Source of the DNA: Bidens hawaiensis
Lineage: Eukaryota > Streptophyta > Magnoliopsida > Asterales > Asteraceae
Direction of reading: 5' to 3'
Length of the DNA stretch: 64,000 nt
Assembly (NCBI GenBank): GCA_021521415.1
Contig: JAIQDT010005452.1
Span: 62,001 to 126,000 of the forward strand
This document shows positions 1-11,019 of the stretch, one piece after another. The notes under the pieces were generated by a model, which saw only the letters and a list, made by a program, of their open reading frames with translations, was not told the origin of the DNA and searched no databases. Both the position numbers and the translations under genes were made by a program. The stretch's first letter is position 1. Each line of letters opens with the position of its first letter.

Positions 1-285
1 GTTGTTGAGGAAAGGAGTAAAGTATTCATGGAATGAGGAGCAGAAAAGAGTTTTGAAAAATTAAAAAAACGACTCGTATCTGCTCCAATACTCACTTTGC
101 CTTCTGGATCAGGAGGCTTTCAAATCTACAGCGATGCTTCAAAGAAAGGCCTTGGTTGTGTGTTGATGCAACACGATAAAGTCATTTCTTATGCCTCACG
201 TCAATTAAAGCCTTATGAAGTTAATTATCCAACGCATGACTTGGAGTTAGCCGTTGTAGTCTTCGCATTGAAAATTTGGCGTCAC
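1..285 (+). pseudogene. Ty3/gypsy RT-RNase H fragment
   Basis: The end of a gypsy reverse transcriptase thumb and the start of its RNase H domain. Visible are SAPILTLP at the RT/RNase H border, then the RNase H block [27 protein letters not shown] and [18 protein letters not shown]. RNase H would degrade the RNA strand of the RNA/DNA hybrid during reverse transcription. The fragment is open on the left (window edge), carries a frameshift near base 60 where a run of A lies, and stops abruptly after the RH of KIWRH, where the next bases belong to the copia LTR stub. It is the same lineage as the longer gypsy copy at 38617-41640 and ends at nearly the same codon. Confidence 0.9.
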
Positions 286-352
286 TTCTCAGGAGGTTGA
301 GAAGATTCCAATCTTCCATATACTTCATTTTGGTCAAATTTTTGACTCAACA
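286..352 (-). repeat. Truncated 3' LTR stub of element A
   Basis: These 67 bp match 17217-17283, the start of the element's own 5' LTR, with about two mismatches. Sense reading starts TGTTGAGTCAAA. Homology ends exactly at base 286, where gypsy RNase H sequence begins. About 1.15 kb of LTR is therefore missing, most simply by a deletion or illegitimate recombination that joined the LTR to a gypsy element. Confidence 0.85.
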
Positions 353-367
353 ATCTCCCTCTAAATT
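353..367 (-). other. Polypurine tract of element A
   Basis: In sense the bases read AATTTAGAGGGAGAT immediately before the LTR start TGTTGAG. This is the expected primer site for plus-strand DNA synthesis. Element B has the matching CTAAGGGAGAT before its LTR at 18601. Confidence 0.75.
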
Positions 368-519
368 GGAACACCTCAGCTGACCCAAAACATTTCTAAG
401 GTTACTTACACTTAGTCAAAAATACACATCAAATTGAAAGTCAAATTACATATTCAAATAACATAAACAAATTACATAATCAAAATCTTGTCCGAAGACA
501 TTACACAACAAAGCCTATT

Positions 520-2217
520 CTATTCATCTTCTCTCTTCCTTGCATTATGAATGGCTTGTCTTCGATTGACTATTTCGGATGCAGCTTTCATTTTGAAGAT
601 ATTAAGGATTCGGTAGTGACTATGACTTTCTGGAATAACCAAATCCCTTATATCCATTAGATCCTCAACATGCAAATAGGTCAAATCTTCATCTTTCTTG
701 ATAATCCCCAGTATATTTCCATCTGAATTTCTCAACAAGTGATGGTCATTATTTTCTTTGTACTGTACTTCAGTTATAACGCCATTTCTTTGTACTGTAT
801 AGTTGGGGCGTATCATTCTTCTTCCTAAGCTTATACATGTGTTCATATTAGACAATGGATTCATTCCTGTGATATTCATCATAAAGTCTCTTTCAGCAAT
901 GTCCATTCTTTTCAATTTTTATGTCCTCTTTGACCTGTGAAGTTGAATCATTCTCCAACTTCTCTTTTCCTTTAAGAACTTGAATCCCTTATCAGCTTCA
1001 TCTCTCAAAAATTTTGACAGATCATTCATCTGCCTTCCAGCCATCTTGTTTCTATTCCTGAAGTCATACAGATTAAGATTGGCCATTCTTTCCAGTTGCT
1101 CTTCTGTATACTCACGGAAGTCATTTCTTACAACAATTTCCCTCAGCTGTCTACTTTCCATGATCACTTTCAGGGACTCAGTAACAGAATCAAAGTAGAG
1201 TTCTCTTGGAAGATTTACATCAGATTGTGGTCTTGTTGTTCTTTGTTGTGCAAATCTACTTGATTCACCTCTTCCTCCTTGTGGTTGTCTTCTTGAGATT
1301 GGAGGCCTAAAAGGGATAGACTTCTTTGGTTTTCCCGGCCCCAAGTTGAAAACTTTAATGTAGATGTCCTCTACCATTTCTTGTGGAAGGTTGGCAAGAT
1401 CAACAATGTCAAGTGCTGCTAATTCCTTGAGATCAAGCAGCATCTTTGGCATACCAGGTCTGTCTGACAGACCAGAAGGTACAAACTTTCCATCTACAAA
1501 GCTTCTAGGGTTTTCTCCTTCCCTTAGAGCTTTCTCCCACTCTGCCTTATGAATATAGAAAAGGTTCTTTAAATCCTCCTTTTCCAAGACATTGAAGTCT
1601 GCTTCACTCATTCCCCTTTGATTGATCATTATCCTTCTTAGAATATTTATCATCTCTTCATTTTCCCAAGGGACAATGGAATCTTCTTCAGGTTCTGGTT
1701 TCTCTTCTTGTGGGGTAGGAGTTTCAACTGATCTGACCTGTTCTTTTAGTTTCTCCCTCATGGTCTGAATTCTTCTTTTCTTTGCTTGTGGTTCATCAGT
1801 TGGTTCAGAGTGTTTGGTAGAGCTCTCAGTTTGGATTCTCTTCAGTTTTTCTTTTCTTTTCAGTTTGTTGTACTGATCCAAAACTGATTCTCTTGATAGG
1901 TTTTCAACAATTTCAGGCTTTAAGCCTCTTTCCAGCAAATATCCACACATACCTCCATACTTTTTCTTCATAGTTTCCATCTTCTCAAGTTTCTCATTTT
2001 CTCTTACACACTTCTCAATCACCTTTTCTCTTTCACTGTTATATAAATCTTGGAGTTGGTCAAAGTTAAAGTGAGATAGATCTTTCTCTGAATAGTTATG
2101 CCTTCTGAGGTATTCTTTAAACTTTTGACTCTCCTTGTTCTTCTCTTTCATCTTTTTATTCAAGTCATCTCTCTCCTTATCAAGTCTCTTTTGTAACTGA
2201 TCATCATCAAGATCAGC
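520..2217 (-). pseudogene. Element A ORF2 ('env-like'), C-terminal part
   Basis: The C-terminal third of the extra ORF downstream of pol. One frame runs through 2217-520 and is broken only by TAA at 919-921, so about 560 codons survive in a single frame. It is rich in Lys, Glu and Arg (KEKLKRIQTE, AKKRRIQTMREKLKEQ) with predicted coiled-coil stretches, followed by a compact segment starting VPWENEEMINILRR and an ending that includes RPNYTVQRNG and LTYLHVEDLMDI. The same segment recurs as a decayed copy on the plus strand at 17284-18327, so it is a conserved retrotransposon product and not a host gene. Function is unknown. SIRE-type elements are known for 'env-like' ORFs here, but I see no signal peptide or membrane helix, so a structural or nucleic-acid-binding role is equally possible. 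Confidence 0.7.
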
Positions 2218-4200
2218 CTAGGATTCAAAACTTATGCCATATCTTCTCAATTTTACAACCAATGGATGACCCCTTTTAGCTTCTCTCATACTTAACTCAA
2301 TATTGGCTCTCTGCTCATCTGTCATTTCAACTTGTGGAGATTCAACATTTACAGCTTCTCCTCCTTTCCCTTGATCATCATTGTTTTCATCAAAATCATC
2401 AGTTTCATCATCGTCTTCAGTTGATACATTGACTGCATCTATCTTTGGTTCATCTGAGGGTGGATGATCTGGATTTTGTTTAGAACTAGCAGGCACATCA
2501 GGAACACCTGGAATCTGTTGTCCTGGTTGCAGTGTTTGCAGTGGAATTGCCCAGATTGGGCTATTATCATTATCACCTTCATCATCAGGAGTCTCAACAT
2601 AGCATTTGTTCTTTTCATCCCATCTCCCTCTCTTTGTTTTCCTCTCATCATTCCTTTTTTGTTCATCAGACTTCATCTTTCTTGTATACACTTGTTCAAA
2701 TCTTTTGGCTCTTTCCATCCTGATTCTGGTGATATTAGCCATCATTTCTTCAACAGATTCACCAGTTGGCCTTTCAGGTTCCCTTTCAGGTTCCTTTTGA
2801 GGCATTTCTTTCAGATTCACACGTCTTTTCAGATTCTTTTTCAGGTTGGCTCTGTGGTTGAAACATACTAATCACCATAGCCAAGGAATTGTCAGCTTCC
2901 TCAAATCTGTTCATCATAATTAGTGTTTCAATTGCTTCTTGATCAGCCACATCATCAATAATTTCTTTTGCAAGTTTGGCTTGTTTGATCAAGATTTCCT
3001 GTTCTGCCATTTCTTCAGGAGTCAGGGATTGAGCCAGTATCTCCCTATCCCTTCTCTCAGAATGTTCTCTTGTTCTCTTAAGGCATCTTCATTTGCAATA
3101 GCATCATCTTTAAATGACACATCTTTTTCTGGATATGCCTTAACAAGCTCTTCTATACTGATTTTGGCCTTACCTTTTTCAATTCTCCTCCTCACATCCT
3201 CTTCATCCTCAGACTGTACATAGTCATCAATCTCTTTTTCTAGTGACTCTAACTCAGGATCATACTCTACCCTCATGGAGCTTTCTAGTTGTCCAATTTG
3301 AGTGATGGGCTCCTCAGCAGCAGTATTCCCTTCATTCAACACTTCAGTCTCAACTCCAGTTTAAATGTCAATTAAGATATCAGTAGCTACATCAGTATCA
3401 GCAACATTTTCCTCAGCATTTGTCTTTTCAACCATACCTTCTGTCTCAACATTCTCTCCATCCCTCTCCACATTTACTGTTTCATCATTGTAATCATAAT
3501 CTTGTTCTCCCACATCTGATCTATCACCATCATATTCATCATCCTTAGCTCTCCTCTCCTCATTACTCTCCTCACCATCATCATAAACATTCATAGTCAG
3601 TTTTAAATTGTCTATAGTCTCCACAACTGTTACAGTTTCAGCAACATTTACACCAGAGACAGTTGGCATATTCTCATTCTCCTTCCTGCTCCAGGGACTT
3701 TATTCTCAATTCAGCTCTTACCAACTTATCTATCAACATTACATTTTCATCAGTCACCTCCTCATTCCTTCTTTTCAATTCAGCATTTTCTAACATTAAA
3801 TCCAGATTTCTTTGGAATAACTCTGTGTAAGTGAGTGGTGTTGTAGGTGGTGATGTGGAAAATGGTTCATGTCCATGTTGTTCTTGGTTTGTGGTGTGGG
3901 TTTGAATTATGGATAGTGGTGGTGATTGTGTATGAGGTGGGCTTGGAATGAATGAATCTGTGTGAGTTGGGCTATGTGTTGGTGGTGTTTATGGTGGTGG
4001 GGATGTATGTGTTGATGTTTCTGTTTGGCTTATGGTTAGGGTATGAGGTGGGGATTGAGAGGTTTGATGTGGTGGAGTTTGTGGTGGTGAAGGTATAATG
4101 GGTTGGTCAATATGTGGTGGTTACTGTGGGGGTGTTCGAATAGGTTGTTTTGTTTGCTCAAGTTGCTCCCCCTGATCAGGTGCAACTATATCCATAGCTA
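2218..4200 (-). pseudogene. Element A ORF2, middle part (linker, coiled coil, acidic region)
   Basis: Continuation of ORF2 in sense from 4200 to 2218. It opens with a Pro/Thr/His/Ser-rich low-complexity linker (about 4200-3850), then a short coiled coil (LDLMLENAELKRRNEE and following, about 3810-3690), then a strongly acidic Asp/Glu-rich stretch (3660-3030), and a mixed-charge stretch with TDEQRANIELSMREAK. The frame is interrupted by a TAA at 3361-3363, a frameshift around 3060-3030, another around 2820-2790, and a TAG at 2218-2220 that separates it from the C-terminal part. Composition suggests an extended, largely disordered scaffold. I recognise no enzymatic motif. Confidence 0.6.
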
Positions 4201-4209
4201 CTCCAGCTC

Positions 4210-5037
4210 CTCCTTCATCTCAGTCAAAATTATAATCTCCATCATCAGAACCATCATCATTACTCTCAACATCATCTCCTCCTTCCTCCTCTAAGATTAA
4301 CTCAGGCACTAGCATCACCTCCAAGTTAGGATCTAACAGCCATGGCAAAATTTCAAATGGAACTTCAGAATTGAATCTATTGGCAGCACCTGGATTCTTA
4401 ATTCTCTTATAAGTGTCAAGATTTAGCAGTAGGTGTGTTATGCCAATAGTGGGTAGATCTTGTAATTCTCTGTTGAAGATTATCTGTAGGAACCTTGGGT
4501 ATTGCAAAAATCTATCCTTCTCAGCCTTTTTCAAATTTGAAACCAATCCCTCAAAGATCATCTTTGAGAAATTAAATGGCAAATCATAGTGATTCCAACA
4601 GTGGCATTTGCTAGATCACGACTCATCAAAGTCCATGATCCTTTTCGTGGAGCAAATCCCTGTATCACATGATGAATAAGGAATCTGTACAACATAGAGA
4701 ACATTCCCTTTTGAAATTGCCCATCATGTATCGTCCCCTGATATCCCATTGTTTGTTCAAAGATCCTCATCAGGTGATCAGTATTGAAGTTTATTAGATT
4801 ATGATCATCATCATTCAACCGTAAACATCTTCTGATCATTCTTTCTGTCACATGTATCTCATGGCCAGCAACATATGCTTCGATTGTCTTTCCATCGATA
4901 TCTTCAATATGTTCTGCAGATCTTTAGAAATCCAGTGAATGATTTCTGTAGATGACAGGATTTTCAGTGAAAGCAAAACTGACATTTGATCGAGCCATCC
5001 ATGTAATCATTCTTTCCATCGGCTCGTTGTCAGTGTG
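4210..5037 (-). pseudogene. Element A ORF2, N-terminal globular domain
   Basis: The first, apparently folded part of ORF2 in sense from about 5037 to 4210. Recognisable stretches are FAFTENPVIYRNHSLDF, YVAGHEIHVTERMIRRCLRL, FLIHHVIQGFAPRKGSW, FNFSKMIFEGLVSNLKKAEKD and FLQYPRFLQIIFNRELQDLP. From memory, a module with the same pattern ('FSKxIFdxxVkN...KFLMYPRFLQ') is common in copia polyproteins of Asteraceae, downstream of RNase H. It carries one stop after HSLDF and a frameshift near 4580. Its biochemical role is unknown. The acidic tail LEEEGGDDVESNDDGSDDGD leads into the disordered middle part. Confidence 0.65.
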
Positions 5038-5249
5038 ACTTGCAAGAGTGCACACATATTATGCTTCTTCTCGAAGAAGTACTTGGGGTTGGTCTTCTTC
5101 TACCATATCTGAACATCATAAATAAACATATTAAAAGTGAAATTAGTCATAAAGTTCAGTACTTTAAATCATTTCAAGGCATAAAAATGAAGAACAAAGA
5201 GACAGAAATCATCAAGAACCTGTTCTTCAACAAATTTATAACCTAAACA

Positions 5250-8200
5250 CATAAACAGAGTATTAGTAATCAAATACATAATCAAAGCCCATTATAGTCT
5301 AATCGTGATCGGAAAACACATTACTATTGCTTACCGAGTCGGAATTAGAGGGTTAATTCAAGTTAGGGTTTGGATTAAAGTTGAATGCGATAAGTCGGTT
5401 AGGTTTCTTTGCGAGTAAGCAGTTGCAGTGGAACGAGAGAGAGGGAAAAGTAATGTTGAAAAATTTGCCTAACTCCCTCTTATATACCTTTTGAAAGTGG
5501 GTTTTAAATGCTTTTTGTCATTTTGTGAATTATTAGCTGTCAAACAGTAACCTTATCCACTTGATATATTAAAAACAATATTTATCTTTTAAGTTAATAA
5601 AAACCTTACTCGGAAAGTTTAATATATCCAAAGTCTACTCGATATACCTCCCCTTACACAAAGCTTACCGGAATAATAAAAACATCAAACCTTGCTTGGT
5701 CAAACCATGTAATTTAAAGTCTAGACATTGTTGTAGAAAGCTTACCCGAAATACCAGATTTCTTGAGAAATTAATCACAAGGCAAATAATCAAGTATATA
5801 GGATCAAATAAGCATCCTTTCTAGGAATCAATTAAGATCCCCATATAAATTTCGTAAACTCAAATTAGATGACTTAATCTAGCATAAACCCTATTAAAAA
5901 GAAAAACATATTCAATCAGACATACTAATAGACATATTCAGTCAAGTATACTTGGAGACAAAGTGTGCCCGAGCAACCTTCACAATGTTTTAACGTTCCC
6001 GAACAACCTTTTTATGCAAAGTATACCCGAATAACCTTCCTAGAGTACAAAGTGTGCCCGGAAAGAACTTTAAGCAGACAGTGTAATCGGAAAGCCAAGT
6101 TTTGAAATTACCAAGTATATTGAGGGAACAAATGTGTACCCGAAATATAAAGTGTGCCCGGAAAACAAGGTTTACCAGAAAACACTTGTAATTTCAAAGA
6201 AATCATAAACATAAATATCACAGAGCATGCTAGAAATGAAATTAACAACACATAAACATTTAAGTGTGCTCTAGTCTATAAATTTCAAAGAGCTTGCCCG
6301 AAATTCCTATGTTAGCACTAAGCTTACTAGGATACACATATTCAATCATCAGGTATGCCTCTACCCGATGGATTTTAACATATCAAACCATACCCGAACA
6401 TGACAAACTTAAATAATAATATCTAAGTGTGCTCGGAAAGGTTAAAAAAACCTTTCCTAGCAGCATATTCACACAAATCACAAAGCTTACTCGGTGTACT
6501 AATCCTAAGTTCACAAAGTTTGCTTGAACTAACAATCAGCATATAAAATGCAAAGCTTGCCCCAAACAAGAATCTCTTGTTAAAAGCTAGCTATAACACA
6601 TAATCATCTCAAGACTTCAAGCTTGCTCAGGAAATGAGTACAACAGTGTACTCTACCCGGAAAGTATAAATACTTCAAAGCATGCCCGAAAATCATAGAC
6701 CTAGTAAAAAATGACTAAGATTGCCCGAAAAGGTCATAAATCATCAAACCTTACCCGAAATAACATATTCAAACATATTCAACAGTTTTGAGCCCGGAAA
6801 GGTTATAAAACATCAAACCTTACCCGAACTTACATATTCAACCTATTAAAGGCAAAATGCAACACTTTTTGACTTAAACCACTTTGTCAAAATATATTTT
6901 TCATTACATATCATAGTTTAAGAGCAAATGGTGCATTTAGAGATCAAATTTCAGTTGTATTTCACTTCAAAAAAGTTTGTTCCATTTTCTGAAAAGATCT
7001 CAAGAATGGGATCATATTGACTAAGTAGCTTTCTCAATACTTCATTCTCAGCATTATTATGACAACATAGATAGGTTAACAGCAAGTATAAACTTAGCAT
7101 GAATTTCATCTCTTTGGTGATATGATTAAGGTTCAATTTAAGCATAATGCATTAATGGTCAACATTGTGCTATGATGCCTCATATCTCTTCTCAAAGCTT
7201 ATTTGGCTTTCCCCAGATCACCCCAATTTGACTCCAACCTCCTGTATTTGGTCAAAAACTTGTTTTTGTATGAAAGAACTTATTGATTTTTTTTTGTGTT
7301 TTTGATTTTCAAACATATATAGAGGTTGAACGTTGGACTTACAGTTAGATAACAGGCCTTTCATTCAAGATGAGACAGATTTTGTCAACATCTTTGTAAT
7401 TCTTTGTTGTAACCCTCTTGTTTGATAAAATATTTAAAACACTTATCAACTATTGGTTGATTTATTCATTCTTCCCCTTGTTTTTGATATTTTCTCAAAT
7501 TTTCTCACACATGTTCTTTGTCATATTTAAAGATGTTTCATTTTTGGTTGTCCAAATAACAACAGGCTTGTGTATGACTGGGTAATCACTTTTCTGCCTA
7601 TCATTTGGAGAGATTTATCTTGAGACATGCAAAAACAACTATGTATCTCCACATAAAGATTAGCATATTTATTATGTTTATATCACCTTAGATTTTACAT
7701 CATCATGGGAAAACAACCATACATGTTAATGACTATACTATGGTCCTTTTGGCCTATTAAATCCATATGATTGGCTAAGTAGTCAATGTACTATCATTTC
7801 CCAAATAAAAACTGTTTACTATTCAATCACCCCAATATCTCTTCATTGGCAGGTAAATGGCTATCATGTTTGATCACAAGTGGTTAACAGGACCAAACAT
7901 ACATGTGAATATATGTCCTTTCAAAGTCAGAGCTATTGACATAGTTTTAAGTGAAGGAATAAGAAACAAGTCATAATTGCCCCAAATACATTCAGCTTTC
8001 AGGTTAATGGCTATCCTTTGAATCTGTAAAGATTTAAGGACCAAAAATACACAGGTGCATGTCCTTCCAACTGGGCAAATGACATAATTTTCAGCAAAAA
8101 CAACTACTTGAGACTTTTCTATAAAAATCCTCCTTTTAAGCTTCTATAAAGCTTGAACTGAATAATCTGATCATATCTCTACACCATTAACAACATGCTC

Positions 8201-8700
8201 ATGTTTTGATCAAAATAAAGTATTTATGCAAAATTCATTGGAAAACATCATATTATCACTTAATTTTGACATAAGACTCATTTTGACATAAACAGTTGTA
8301 ACATAATCAAATCTTAATCACACATGATATCATCAAGAGAAGTAGACAGCTCTAACATTCAAAGTCTAACCTATCTTAATAACATCAGAAGATCAGATAA
8401 AATACATATTCAAGCAATTAAGCAATGATGTCAGAAAAGCTTGTCCTAACAAGTAGATCATATCAAGAACACTTAATCTAACATCACAAATGCACATCAA
8501 CTGATAAACATGCACACATTTCAATCAAATCAATCATGTTAAATTTTGCACATAAAATCAGTTAAAGCACATAATGGTTAACACATTCAGTAGCATAATC
8601 AGTATTATACTTAAACATATTCACATAACATTCACTATATGAAACCTCTAAATAAAGTGATCAGTTAGCACATAGAGGTACACAACCAAGCATACATCCT
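5250..8700 (-). other. Non-coding spacer between RNase H and ORF2 of element A
   Basis: About 3.4 kb with no usable reading frame. The part near ORF2 (5630-6850) is full of a short repeated motif described separately. The part near pol (6900-8700) is AT-rich and shows nothing recognisable. A spacer of this size could hold the promoter, splice acceptor or leader needed to express ORF2, but no such signal can be assigned with confidence. Confidence 0.6.
5630..6850. repeat. Array of ~25 degenerate AAGCTTGCCCGAAA-like motifs
   Basis: Variants of AAAGCTTRCCCGAAA recur about every 40-60 bases, all in the same orientation. Examples are AAGCTTACCCGAAAT near 5739, AAGTGTGCCCGGAAAG near 6052, AGCTTGCCCGAAATTC near 6292, AAGCATGCCCGAAAAT near 6680 and AACCTTACCCGAAATA near 6748. 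The same motif family fills the upstream part of the element's own LTR (16550-17190) and, as CGAGCAAGGTT, the LTRs of elements B, K and C. Copies are separated by unrelated AT-rich sequence, so this is not a head-to-tail satellite. Confidence 0.7.
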
Positions 8701-8703
8701 TAA

Positions 8704-11019
8704 TCAGATCGAATCAGAGTTGATCATCCCCAGGGCTTTCAAAAGAAAGTTGAACCTAGTTCTATCAAATGGTTTGGTGAATAGGTCAGCCAAATTGTCA
8801 CTTGTATCAACTCTTTGCATTTCAATCAAACCTTTTTCACTGCAATCTCTGATGAAGTGATGACTGATTTCAATATGCTTAGTCTTAGAATGTTGAACCG
8901 GATTCTTGACAGTAAAGTATGCAGCAGTATTATCAATAAGAATAGGGGTGTTCAGAAAATTCAAACCATAGTCCAGCATCTGATTTTGAATCCATAGAAC
9001 TTGTGCACTGCAGGCAGATGCAGCAACATATTCAGCTTCTGCAGTAGAGATTGAGACAGTAGTCTGCTTTTTGCAATGCCATGACACTAGCCTTTCACCC
9101 AAAAATTAACATCCTCCTGAGGTTGACTTTCTGCTCATGTTACAGCCATCATAATCACTGTTTGTATATGCAATAAGATCAAAAGATTGGTTCTTTGGAA
9201 AAAAAATCCCTAAGTCTGGTCTTCCCTTCAAATATCTGAATATTCTTTTAATATCATTCATGTGGGAGACTTTTGGACTTGATTGGAATCTTTCACACAC
9301 ACATACAGCAAACATGATATCTGGTCTTATTGCAGTCAGATACATCAGAGATCCAATTTTGGCTCTATATTCATGTTCATCCACAGGCTTCCCCTTTTCA
9401 TCTGCAATCATCTTTTCTTTGGTGTCCATTGGAGTTGAAGCAGTCTTGTACTCATGACAGTTGAACTTGTTCAAGATGTCTTGCACATATTTATTTTGGT
9501 GAATGAAGATCCCTTCAGCTTTCTGTTGAACTTGTAATCCAAGAAAGAAGTTCATTTCTCCCATAGAGCTCATGCTATACTTGGACTTCATTACCCCTTC
9601 AAACTCCATGCACATTTCTTCATTTGAAGATCCAAATATGATGTCATCCACATACACTTGTAACAGAAGCAAGTCTGATCCCTTTCTTTTGTAGAAGAGT
9701 GTCTTGTCAATGGCTCCCCTTTTAAAACCATTTTCAAGAAGATGATTTGACAGCTCATCATACCATGCTCTAGGAGCCTGATGCAATCCATAAAGGGCTT
9801 TGTTTAGTTTATACACCCTGTTTGGATACATTGGATCCTCAAAACCTGGAGGTTGAGCTACATACACTTCTTCATCAATCTTTTTATTTAGAAATGCAGA
9901 CTTAACATCAAGCTCGAACACTTTAATGTTCTTTGAGGCAGCATATGCAAGAAAAATCCTGATAGCTTCAAGTGTTGCAACAGGAGCAAAGACTTCCTCA
10001 AAGTCTATTCCTTCTTCTTGAAGACATCTCAGTGCTACAATTCTAGCTTTGTTCTTAATCACCAAACCCCTTTCATCCATTTTGTTTCTAAAAACCCATT
10101 TGGTTTCTATTGCATATCTGTCTATTGGCCCATCAACAAGATCCCACACATGTAGGTATCTGAACTGTGCTAGTTCCTCTTGCATTGCTTCCACCCAACT
10201 ATTGTCTTTTAGTGCTTGAGCAATGTTCTTTGGCTCTATTTGGGATAGAAAGCATGAGTAAAGACAGATGTTTGCAATTTCAGAATGACTTCTGGTAACT
10301 CTTTCATGCAAATCTCCAATGATGTTATCAGAAGGATGATTCTTTTCCACATAAGGAGTTTGTATAATCATATTTGTTGACAAATTTGTTTCATTGAGAT
10401 CTGGTTCTTCAATGATCAAATCAGTTTCTGTATCATGAAATTCTGGTGCTTCATCATTATGTTGTCCTTAAGTAGATGCACCATTGTTTTCTAAGTTTAA
10501 TCTTTGAAATAGATCTTGAAATCTTGCTGTAGATGCAGCTTCTTCTCCACTTGCTTGGTTGCTTGTGTCACCCTCATTCTGAACTTGATCATTCTGTACA
10601 TCTTGATTGTCTTGATTGTTCTCAGTATGATCATGTTCAAAATTGTGATTGTTTTCTTGATCAGGTTCACCAATGTCACATGAGAAATTCTTCACAAAAG
10701 TATACTCCTTTTCTTTTCTAGCAACCTTCTTCCATAATTCTTCCAAGTCCAATGATTTCTTCTTTTTCTCTTCAATTTCACTGGTTTTGTAGAAAGATTC
10801 ATCAAAGTCTTTATGATAAATCTTGAAGGACCTTATCATTTTCTCATGATCAAACAGCCATGCTGCACCATCAACTGTATTGAAATGATTTTCATTGAAA
10901 ATGATGTCAGATGATTCTATAACACTCAAATGGTCTTTCACATATACTCTGTAAGCTTTTGAGTGTGTAGAATATCCAACAAAGAAACAGTCTAGGGATT
11001 TTGTTTGAAAATTGTTCAA
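8704..11019 (-). pseudogene. Element A pol: integrase tail, reverse transcriptase and RNase H
   Basis: Sense runs 11019 to 8704. It begins with the end of the integrase region (LDCFFVGYSTHSKAYRVY), then a disordered Asn/Asp/Gln-rich linker. The copia RT follows with [50 protein letters not shown] and the catalytic YVDDIIFGS. RNase H follows with [37 protein letters not shown] and HSKTKHIEISHHFIRD. These domains copy element RNA into DNA. The frame is kept across the whole stretch apart from a TAA near 10468 and a TAG at 9106 (GC*FLGERLVSW, probably CAG to TAG). The RT catalytic Asp pair is intact, so this copy decayed recently or slowly. Confidence 0.9.

Noticed and set aside
5630..6850. Motif array considered as a satellite or CRISPR-like array
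   Set aside because: Spacing is irregular and the copies are degenerate and separated by unrelated AT-rich sequence.
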